Notes under the pieces: generated by a model
Seen by the model: the letters and a program-made list of their open reading frames with translations, nothing else
Database searches by the model: none
Told to the model about the DNA's origin: nothing
Shown here: piece by piece, positions 1 through 5,099 of the stretch
How positions within the stretch are numbered: position 1 is the first letter of the stretch
Layout: each line of letters starts with the position of its first letter
Position numbers and translations under genes: made by a program
NCBI GenBank assembly: GCA_021399405.1
Contig: JAAFKL010000172.1
Coordinates: 1 to 7,486 of the forward strand
Length of the DNA: 7,486 nt
Reading direction: 5' to 3'
From: Candidatus Heimdallarchaeota archaeon
Lineage (GTDB): Archaea > Asgardarchaeota > Heimdallarchaeia > Heimdallarchaeales > Kariarchaeaceae

Positions 1-32
1 AAATTAGGATCAGAATATTGCTATTTTTGTAA

Positions 33-1088
33 TTATTGATTTTCAGGATAAAAACAAGCAACAGTATGTCCGGGTTCAATTTCCACAAGTTCAGGAACAG
101 ATAATTTACAATCGGGTTGTACTTTATAACATCGGGTATTAAACACACATCCAGATGGTGGATTGATTGGTGATGGAACATCACCCTCTAGTACAATCCT
201 GTCTTTTCTTTGTTTCGGATTTATTCTTGGTATGGCACTTAATAATGAAATAGTATAGGGATGAAATGGCTTTTCAAATAGTGTTTGTTTTTCAGCAATT
301 TCACATATTCTACCAAGATACATAACAACAATCCTGTCTGAAACATGCTTGACCACAGAGAGGTCATGAGCAACAAATATCATTGAAAGATTGTACCGTT
401 TCTGTATACTCTTTAGAAGATTGAGAATCTGAGCTTGGATACTCACATCCAATGCACTTACTGGTTCATCAGCAATAATAACCTCTGGAGATACAGCCAA
501 TGTTCTTGCAATTCCTATCCTTTGTCTCTGCCCTCCACTGAATTCATGGGGATAGCGTAGCGCATGATAGGTTTCCAGACCCACTACATTCAATAATTTT
601 AAAACTCTCTCTTTTTTCTCATCCTCAGAATAAATTAATTCTGGATAATCATATTTTTCAGCAAAATTTTCAATAATATCATAAGGCTCTTTAATTATAT
701 CAAATATAGTCATTCGAGGGTTTAATGAGCTGTATGGATCCTGGAAGATCATTTGCACACTATTCCGATAAACTCGTAGTTCTTCTGGTGATGCCTCAAG
801 TACATCTATCCCTTGGTAGTTAATATCACCTTCAGTGGGTTCTTCTAGCAGAGTGATGAGTTTGGCCAATGTGGATTTTCCACAACCGGATTCACCTACA
901 AGACCTAGGGTTTCTCCCCTGTATAATTTAAAACTTACGCTATTCACTGCTTTAACAAAAGCTACAGTTTTGGAAAATAGAATAGCTTGCTGATTAACTG
1001 GAAACCATTTCTTTAAATTTTTGACCTCGAGTAGTACCTCTCCAATTTCTACTGATGTGGAACCACTTTTATCGACAGACTCTGTCAT
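33..1088 (-). CDS. oppF: Oligopeptide/dipeptide ABC transporter ATP-binding protein, OppF/DppF type
   Basis: This is a cytoplasmic ATPase subunit that would hydrolyse ATP, probably as a heterodimer with an OppD-type partner, to drive peptide (or nickel/sugar-like solute) import. Counting from the ATG at 1088 (351 aa): Walker A GESGCGKS at 65-72, Q-loop Q116 in FQDPYSSLNP, signature FSGGQRQR from 183, Walker B VIIADE at 203-208, D-loop SALD, H-loop H241 in AHDLSVV. The family C-terminal extension follows, with HPYTISLLSAIP near 276 and NPPSGC...RC near 309-320. SGGQRQR together with the N-terminal FPV...VKAV segment favours OppF over OppD. Four cysteines (C314, C320, C327, C345) fit the iron-sulfur motif known in DppD/OppD homologues. 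A TTG six bases upstream (1094) could also start the protein. I chose ATG because it is the stronger codon and lies about 30 nt from a TATA-like box. Substrate cannot be read from the ATPase. Confidence 0.93.
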   Translation of the reverse strand: MTESVDKSGSTSVEIGEVLLEVKNLKKWFPVNQQAILFSKTVAFVKAVNSVSFKLYRGETLGLVGESGCGKSTLAKLITLLEEPTEGDINYQGIDVLEASPEELRVYRNSVQMIFQDPYSSLNPRMTIFDIIKEPYDIIENFAEKYDYPELIYSEDEKKERVLKLLNVVGLETYHALRYPHEFSGGQRQRIGIARTLAVSPEVIIADEPVSALDVSIQAQILNLLKSIQKRYNLSMIFVAHDLSVVKHVSDRIVVMYLGRICEIAEKQTLFEKPFHPYTISLLSAIPRINPKQRKDRIVLEGDVPSPINPPSGCVFNTRCYKVQPDCKLSVPELVEIEPGHTVACFYPENQ

Positions 1089-1114
1089 GAACAAATTAAA
1101 TTAGGATAGTACTT

Positions 1115-1122
1115 TTTTATAT
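1115..1122 (-). promoter_or_regulatory. Candidate archaeal TATA box for oppF
   Basis: On the minus strand this reads ATATAAAA, centred about 30 nt upstream of the ATG at 1088. No ribosome-binding site lies between. The spacing fits an archaeal TATA box driving a leaderless or nearly leaderless transcript. AT-rich DNA makes such matches easy, so this is inference from position and composition. Confidence 0.4.
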
Positions 1123-1217
1123 CTATGGTTAAATTAGTATTACAATTTCTCGATTTATTATAATTTTCACTTTTAGTACAGCGAGCAACAGTATGTTAAA
1201 GATTAAACTAACAGGAA

Positions 1218-1236
1218 TACATTTAATATAAATGTA
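1218..1236. promoter_or_regulatory. 19-bp palindrome overlapping a TATA-like core, possible operator
   Basis: The sequence TACATTTA-ATA-TAAATGTA has perfect 8-bp arms around a 3-bp centre. Its core TTTAATATAAAT resembles an archaeal TATA box and lies about 28 nt upstream of the ATG at 1256. A dyad over a promoter core is a common site for dimeric archaeal repressors of the winged-helix type. The composition is almost pure A/T, so chance formation is a real possibility. Confidence 0.35.
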
Positions 1237-1255
1237 AGTGGTCTCAAAGGATGTA

Positions 1256-1351
1256 ATGAAACACATAAAATGGGATAGTAACGACATCCTCTCTCATAGG
1301 TATGTGAAAACTATTTCAAAACTTGAAGAAAAATGTACAATTTTCAAATGA
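1256..1351 (+). CDS. Possible 31-residue small protein, marginal
   Basis: An ATG at 1256 opens a 31-codon frame ending in TGA at 1349-1351. The product would be short, soluble and basic (starting MKHIKWDSNDIL, ending KCTIFK), with no signal peptide, membrane segment or recognised motif. Two things favour it: a purine-rich AAGGATG sits just before the start, and a TATA-like palindrome is centred about 28 nt upstream. Against it is its length, which random AT-rich DNA often reaches. I would treat it as a candidate only. It could equally be untranslated leader or spacer. Confidence 0.15.
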   Translation: MKHIKWDSNDILSHRYVKTISKLEEKCTIFK

Positions 1352-1407
1352 TGCCTGAATGATAGAAAAAAAAATTAGTTAGTTGTATTCGATAATTATG
1401 CCAATAG

Positions 1408-1417
1408 TAAATTATTA
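1408..1417 (+). promoter_or_regulatory. Weak TATA-like element upstream of the LolD-type ATPase gene
   Basis: The sequence TAAATTATTA is centred about 30 nt before the GTG start at 1443, the same spacing as at oppF. A purine run GAAGG at 1418-1422 lies about 20 nt from the start, too far for a normal Shine-Dalgarno. The call rests on position and composition only. Confidence 0.2.
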
Positions 1418-1442
1418 GAAGGTTTAACAGAATTAATTCCTT

Positions 1443-2150
1443 GTGACAGAAAGCACCTATATACTCGAAGGTAGAAACTTAGCAAAATCTTTTGATAATC
1501 TCAAGCTCTTTTCTGGATTAAACATCCAAATCTATCCAAATGAAAAAATCTGTCTACTAGGTTTATCAGGGTCTGGTAAAACTACTTTAATGGGGATATT
1601 ATCTGGATTAAGAACACCTGATGAAGGAACAGTTCATATCAAAAAAATCAATATTTACAAAGAATCCAAGTTCGAAAGAGCAAAATTCATCGGTATGATA
1701 TTTCAAAATTTTGCATTGATGGAAGATCTATCCTCATTGGAAAATATTGTCATTGCCAAGTGGCATCTAGACCAGGATACTGAAAAGATCACTGAAAAAA
1801 TAATGCCGATTCTAGATAAAGTTGGACTTACCTTTCACATAAACAAATATCCATACCAATTAAGTGCTGGTTTGCAACAACGAGTAGCTCTCGCAAGAGC
1901 CTTGGTTAATGACCCTATTATAATTTTTGCAGATGAACCCACTGCAAACCTTGATACTGAAAACAGTAAAAACATTATGTCCGTCCTGCTATCAGTGACA
2001 AATGAAAATAGAGCCCTATTATATTCCACACATGATCTTGAGATTGCCAAATATGCAGATCGGGTGTATATCCTCCAGGAGGGTAAACTTAATCTGATAA
2101 ATAAAAATAGGTTAAATGAATCAACAAAATTGATAGATTTGTACTTATGA
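1443..2150 (+). CDS. LolD/MacB-type ABC transporter ATP-binding protein
   Basis: This is a 235-residue cytoplasmic ATPase of the family that energises FtsX-type permeases (LolCDE, MacB, archaeal MJ0796-like). Visible motifs: Walker A GLSGSGKT at 40-47, Q-loop Q88 in MIFQNFALMEDLSSLEN, signature region LSAGLQQRVALARAL from 140, Walker B IIIFADE at 159-165, D-loop NLD at 169-171, and switch histidine H197 in STHDLEIA. The length matches the family and there is no Opp-type C-terminal extension. The signature is LSAGL where LSGGQ is usual, so two of five positions are altered; the rest looks catalytically intact. The GTG start is the first start codon after an in-frame TAA at 1434-1436, and the N-terminal strand begins soon after. 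It is convergent with the membrane-protein gene across 25 bp. No permease is adjacent; the FtsX-type permease from 5100 is the nearest plausible partner. Symbol withheld because substrate and partner are unknown. Confidence 0.92.
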   Translation: MTESTYILEGRNLAKSFDNLKLFSGLNIQIYPNEKICLLGLSGSGKTTLMGILSGLRTPDEGTVHIKKINIYKESKFERAKFIGMIFQNFALMEDLSSLENIVIAKWHLDQDTEKITEKIMPILDKVGLTFHINKYPYQLSAGLQQRVALARALVNDPIIIFADEPTANLDTENSKNIMSVLLSVTNENRALLYSTHDLEIAKYADRVYILQEGKLNLINKNRLNESTKLIDLYL

Positions 2151-2187
2151 TTTGTAATTATTTAACTTTGAATAATCAATATTTTTC
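2151..2187 (+). terminator. Possible T-rich termination zone after the LolD-type ATPase gene
   Basis: Downstream of the stop at 2148-2150 the plus strand has several T-rich patches, ending in TTTTT at 2182-2186. Archaeal termination often occurs at such T stretches without a hairpin. The stretch runs into the 3' end of the convergent membrane-protein gene. I see no stable hairpin, and the minus-strand read-out has no comparable T run, so this is weak. Confidence 0.25.
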
Positions 2188-3732
2188 GAAAGGTAATTTT
2201 GTTTCTTTATGATCAAGATATTTACCCAAGATCTGTTCACTCTCCTTTCTTTCAAGGAATTTTCTCTCAGTAACTCCCACTATTAATCGTTTAAGATTGG
2301 TTAGGTAAAGGATAATTGGGACCCAAAGAATATTAATAATAACAAACAGTGACATGGGGTGATAGTTACCATTATCAGGATCGTCAAAGGCTATCCATTT
2401 ATATCTAATGAAGTGGTTGGTTCTTCTATCAATAAGAAGGGACTCAAATATACCAGACACTGATACAAAGACAGGTGCAGATATTGAAGCATAAATAATT
2501 GATATGATGAAACTTGAAATGGCAATGAATATCATATGGTTAGTATATTTACTATTTCTATTATCAAATTTGTAGTAATTTATTAAAGAACCAATCAGAC
2601 CGCCCAATAGTATAGGAACAATTACTATAAAAATATAAAAAAGGTTGATTTTAAAACTGCCAAAATATATATCTGCAAATGGTATATCCTTGCTGAAATA
2701 ACCCCAAATATCAAATTGAACCCCACCAAAATCTAAAAATGTACTGTCAATTGCGGTTTGCTGTACACCTGGACCATTAGGTGCAAATCCCCCCGCTTGC
2801 AAAACAAACAAAGTAGTTCCTATAAAAAGCATAAATATTGGTGCAGTAAAAATGGCAATATAATTCCATATTGCAGAAATTTCAGCAGTTCTATTCAGTC
2901 CATAGGTCAATATCGCATTCTGATAATAGGCAGGTCCCTCTAACATTTTCCCAAATCCAGCATATGCACCATAAGATATGAACATGGCGAGCAATGATAC
3001 CAAGTGAATGGAAATATATTGGATCATGGTAGGTCCAATAAGGGATTTGATACCTGAATTAGATTTTTGTTTGACATAATTTATAGCTTCTTCTTGTGTT
3101 ACATGACTCGGTAGTTTATAGGAGACAACATTGGATATCATTCCTATAACAATTAAATAAAATCCAAAAGAATAAGGCGCAACCATGTTAAAAGCTGTTT
3201 TGTCAGCGTAGGCTTGATCGATGAGAAAGTTTCTAAAAAGATCAACCAGAAATATTGATACAAAACCCAGAATTAAACTAATGATGGACATCCATTTTGA
3301 AAATTTATCTACAGATAATTGCCAAATTGCTCTTTCAGGCTCAAGCTGGTCATTCCCCTCCTCCTTTATTCTTTTAATCTCAAGTTGTACACTCTTCTCT
3401 AATTTAAGGTCTAGATCATAACTATCATCAATTTTCTTTCTTCGTTTTATCAAATTCATTACTAAATAATCGTCGCTCTTCGGCCTACGTTTTATCAAAA
3501 TCAAAAGTATAACCCAGATGCCCATCAAAAGCAAAATGATAACGACATATCCCAAACCTTCCATTGCATTCCCAGAAAAAAGTAAGACAGCTTTATCACT
3601 TGTCATACTAATAATTCCATCTATTTTAGAAAAGGACCTATCATTCATAATTGGTAGAACAATTGCTAATAGGTAACTGATGATAGTGATTATATAGGGA
3701 TATTTCTTAAATTTTGAATCTACCATAGACAT
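2176..3732 (-). CDS. Polytopic membrane protein of unknown family (518 aa)
   Basis: I do not recognise this protein. It has about nine hydrophobic segments, near residues 12-29, 58-80, 147-165, 187-204, 236-258, 288-312, 362-386, 398-424 and 461-479. A highly charged loop of about 65 residues (81-145) separates the second and third. A soluble stretch with GGFAPNGPGVQQ lies near 314-325, and the C-terminal tail from about 480 is charged. No signal peptide, ATP-binding motif or catalytic motif is visible. The stretch around 349-387 (DIPFADIYFGSFKINLFY...GGLIGSLINYY) faintly recalls the start of the OppC/DppC permease domain, but no convincing EAA loop follows, so I do not call it a permease. 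ATGs at 3732 and 3726 are both possible starts. A TATA-like element fits the second better; the longer frame is given. It is convergent with the LolD-type ATPase and divergent from oppD, so it probably has its own promoter. It may serve one of the neighbouring ABC systems, but only proximity suggests that. Confidence 0.85.
   Translation of the reverse strand: MSMVDSKFKKYPYIITIISYLLAIVLPIMNDRSFSKIDGIISMTSDKAVLLFSGNAMEGLGYVVIILLLMGIWVILLILIKRRPKSDDYLVMNLIKRRKKIDDSYDLDLKLEKSVQLEIKRIKEEGNDQLEPERAIWQLSVDKFSKWMSIISLILGFVSIFLVDLFRNFLIDQAYADKTAFNMVAPYSFGFYLIVIGMISNVVSYKLPSHVTQEEAINYVKQKSNSGIKSLIGPTMIQYISIHLVSLLAMFISYGAYAGFGKMLEGPAYYQNAILTYGLNRTAEISAIWNYIAIFTAPIFMLFIGTTLFVLQAGGFAPNGPGVQQTAIDSTFLDFGGVQFDIWGYFSKDIPFADIYFGSFKINLFYIFIVIVPILLGGLIGSLINYYKFDNRNSKYTNHMIFIAISSFIISIIYASISAPVFVSVSGIFESLLIDRRTNHFIRYKWIAFDDPDNGNYHPMSLFVIINILWVPIILYLTNLKRLIVGVTERKFLERKESEQILGKYLDHKETKLPFEKY
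3409..3498 (-). repeat. Imperfect 15-residue tandem repeat inside the membrane protein
   Basis: Residues 79-93 (LIKRRPKSDDYLVMN) and 94-108 (LIKRRKKIDDSYDLD) align with 8 of 15 identities, including LIKRR, a lysine and DD. At DNA level the first five codons are nearly identical and repeat at exactly 45 bp. The repeat begins at the cytoplasmic-looking end of the second membrane segment and extends its charged loop. It looks like an old in-frame duplication. Confidence 0.5.
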
Positions 3733-3747
3733 ACGACAAAAAGAACA

Positions 3748-3758
3748 TAAATAAATAA
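3748..3758 (-). promoter_or_regulatory. Candidate archaeal TATA box for the membrane-protein gene
   Basis: The minus strand reads TTATTTATTTA, preceded by an A-rich AACAAAA that could act as a BRE. The centre is about 20-23 nt from the ATG at 3732 and about 26-29 nt from the ATG at 3726. A leaderless transcript would therefore favour the second methionine. No Shine-Dalgarno sequence is seen. Confidence 0.4.
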
Positions 3759-3933
3759 TTTTGTTAATACCTGTTCAATTCAGAGATTTTTCAAATAATT
3801 ATCTGTCGATTACCTGTATTTCACAACAAGGTAATTTCATTGGAATATTACTAGGAAAATAACCCATGATGTGAGTAATAAAACTGAAAATCATTCCATT
3901 CTGCATGGGCTATGGTTAAATGTAGACAAATTA

Positions 3934-3946
3934 GTTCATATTGAAC
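3934..3946. promoter_or_regulatory. 13-bp dyad upstream of oppD, possible operator
   Basis: GTTCA-TAT-TGAAC has perfect 5-bp arms and lies about 65 nt before the oppD start, upstream of the AT-rich promoter candidate. It is placed where an activator or repressor could bind. Short arms in AT-rich DNA arise easily by chance, so the call is tentative. Confidence 0.2.
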
Positions 3947-3971
3947 AACACAAATGGGTGGAGTAATAAGA

Positions 3972-3992
3972 AATAATAATAAAATTAAAATT
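3972..3992 (+). promoter_or_regulatory. AT-rich promoter candidate for oppD
   Basis: An almost unbroken A/T tract, with AATAATAATAAAATTAAAATT in its core, lies about 17-37 nt before the TTG start at 4009, where an archaeal TATA box would sit. No single 8-mer stands out. A GGTGGAG purine run at 3957-3963 is too far away to serve as the ribosome-binding site for 4009. Confidence 0.2.
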
Positions 3993-4008
3993 GAGCAGTT
4001 GATAGTAT

Positions 4009-5019
4009 TTGAGTGAACAACGTGAAGACCTTTTGCTAGACGTCAGGGATCTAAGTTTGATATTCGAGACTGAAGCCGGAATTGTCGAGGCGCTAGACAA
4101 GGTGACATTTGATATTAAATTTAATGAATCAGTAGGGATTGTCGGAGAGAGTGGATGTGGAAAGACAGTAACCTCCAGAGCAATTTTGAGAATAATGCCA
4201 GATAATGGTAAAATAATTGGTGGACAGGTTTTTTTCAAGGGGCATGATCTTCTCGACTTTAATGAGAAACAGATGAGAAAGGTTCGTGGTAACCACATTG
4301 CACTTATCTTCCAAGATCCCATGTCTAGTCTTAATCCTGTTTATAAAATTTCAGCACAGATGATCGATGTGATTTCTCTTCATAGAAAATGTTCAGATGA
4401 CGAGGCGCGGGAGATCGCCATTGAACAGATGAGACTGGTAGGAATCCCCGAACCCGAAAGTAGAATAGATGATTATCCCCACCAGTTTTCAGGAGGGATG
4501 AGACAGAGAATTCTAATCGCAAGGGCTTTTGCTCTGGAACCATCATTACTCATCGCAGATGAACCTACAACAGCTTTGGATGTAACAATTCAGGCTCAGG
4601 TTTTGGAGATTATAAAAGACCTTCAGAAGAAAACGGGATTAGCAATGATGCTTATCACCCATAATCTTGGGGTTGTTGCTGAGATAACCAAAAGAGTTCA
4701 CATTTTCTATGGTGGGAATGTTATTGAAACTGGTCCCACTCAAGAGATATTTCAAGATCCTCGTCACCCTTATACAAAACTCCTATTGTTGTCAGTACCA
4801 TCAATTGACGAGGAAAAGGAAGAACTCACTGTTATTAGGGGAAATGTACCCCAACTAATCAATCCCCCCACCGGTTGTAGATTTCATCCCAGGTGTGATT
4901 TTGTTACTGATATTTGTATAACTGAAAGACCTGTAATACAACCCTTGGGTAAATCAAATGACAGAAGGATTGCATGCCATCACTGGGATACTATTGATCT
5001 TTCTATTTTCGAGGAATAA
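4009..5019 (+). CDS. oppD: Oligopeptide/dipeptide ABC transporter ATP-binding protein, OppD/DppD type
   Basis: This 336-residue cytoplasmic ATPase is the likely heterodimer partner of the OppF-type protein encoded at 33-1088. Motifs: Walker A GESGCGKT at 46-53, Q-loop Q102 in FQDPMSSLNPV, signature FSGGMRQR from 160, Walker B LLIADE at 180-185, D-loop TALD, and switch histidine H218. SGGMRQR and DPMSSLNPV are typical of OppD. The C-terminal extension contains HPYTKLLLLSVP from 253 and NPPTGCRFHPRC at 285-296, with C290, C296, C303 and C323 matching the four-cysteine iron-sulfur motif of DppD/OppD homologues. The switch histidine is followed by Asn (THNLGVV) where Asp is usual. The TTG start is the first start codon after an in-frame TAG at 4003-4005 and places the first beta strand (LLLDVRDLSLIF) correctly; no ATG lies nearby. 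An FtsX-type gene follows 80 bp downstream on the same strand, so read-through is possible. The substrate is unknown. Confidence 0.93.
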   Translation: MSEQREDLLLDVRDLSLIFETEAGIVEALDKVTFDIKFNESVGIVGESGCGKTVTSRAILRIMPDNGKIIGGQVFFKGHDLLDFNEKQMRKVRGNHIALIFQDPMSSLNPVYKISAQMIDVISLHRKCSDDEAREIAIEQMRLVGIPEPESRIDDYPHQFSGGMRQRILIARAFALEPSLLIADEPTTALDVTIQAQVLEIIKDLQKKTGLAMMLITHNLGVVAEITKRVHIFYGGNVIETGPTQEIFQDPRHPYTKLLLLSVPSIDEEKEELTVIRGNVPQLINPPTGCRFHPRCDFVTDICITERPVIQPLGKSNDRRIACHHWDTIDLSIFEE

Positions 5020-5041
5020 AAAATACTTGCATTTCACTCAA

Positions 5042-5056
5042 TTATCTAAAAGATAA
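5042..5056. promoter_or_regulatory. 15-bp palindrome between oppD and the FtsX-type permease gene
   Basis: TTATCT-AAA-AGATAA has perfect 6-bp arms and a 3-bp centre. It begins 22 bp after the oppD stop codon and ends immediately before the TATA-like element at 5058-5066. It could be an operator controlling the permease gene. A terminator hairpin for oppD is less likely because the stem is A/T-rich and no T tract follows. Confidence 0.3.
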
Positions 5057-5057
5057 G

Positions 5058-5066
5058 AATTAAATA
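5058..5066 (+). promoter_or_regulatory. Candidate TATA box for the FtsX-type permease gene
   Basis: AATTAAATA is centred about 38 nt before the ATG at 5100, which would give a leader of roughly ten nucleotides. The purine run AAGGGAA at 5091-5097 touches the start too closely to be a normal ribosome-binding site. If real, the permease has its own promoter as well as possible read-through from oppD. Confidence 0.3.
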
Positions 5067-5099
5067 GGTTCAAAATTGAAATCTTAATGTAAGGGAATA

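Larger units (their letters stand above)
1089..1442. other. Divergent intergenic region between oppF and the LolD-type ATPase gene
   Basis: This stretch of about 350 bp holds the presumed promoters of both flanking genes. A TATA-like box for oppF lies at 1115-1122 (minus), and a weaker AT-rich element for the plus-strand ATPase gene at 1408-1417. It also holds a 19-bp palindrome at 1218-1236, a marginal 31-codon ORF at 1256-1351, and one copy of a 12-base word (1123-1134) that recurs upstream of oppD at 3910-3921. I see no tRNA, rRNA, riboswitch, CRISPR repeat or insertion-sequence end here. Confidence 0.7.
3733..4008. other. Divergent intergenic region between the membrane-protein gene and oppD
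   Basis: This stretch of about 275 bp holds the TATA-like element of the membrane-protein gene at 3748-3758 and an AT-rich promoter candidate for oppD at 3972-3992. It also has a 13-bp dyad GTTCA-TAT-TGAAC at 3934-3946 and a second copy of the 12-base word CTATGGTTAAAT at 3910-3921. I see no convincing gene, RNA structure or mobile-element end in it. Confidence 0.6.

Noticed and set aside
57..1196. A 13-base direct repeat (AGCAACAGTATGT) at 57-69 and 1184-1196 flanking oppF, considered as a trace of gene duplication or an insertion footprint
   Set aside because: One exact 13-mer pair is expected by chance in a window this size. The second copy is preceded by an in-frame stop and shows no further similarity to the oppF C-terminus.
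1835..2050. Antisense open frame within the LolD-type ATPase gene
   Set aside because: It lies entirely inside the region encoding the signature, Walker B and H-loop motifs; no independent support.
2758..3421. Two short plus-strand open frames (2758-2943, 3221-3421) opposite the membrane-protein gene
   Set aside because: They are shadows of the long minus-strand frame, with no start signal or family resemblance.
3872..3909. CCCATG ... CATGGG inverted arms in the divergent region, considered as a hairpin or operator
   Set aside because: The arms are only 6 bp with a loop of more than 25 bases, which is neither a stable hairpin nor a typical operator spacing.
3954..4016. A 20-codon ORF overlapping the oppD start, considered as a translationally coupled leader peptide
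   Set aside because: It is very short and encoded by the AT-rich promoter tract (Asn/Lys/Ile), and it has no ribosome-binding site of its own; the overlap with the TTG start is likely coincidental.
3936..4322. Open frame of 128 codons on the minus strand, antisense to the start of oppD
   Set aside because: It overlaps the well-supported oppD coding region in the opposite direction, has low-complexity Leu/Ser/Thr-rich composition typical of antisense reading, and shows no motif.
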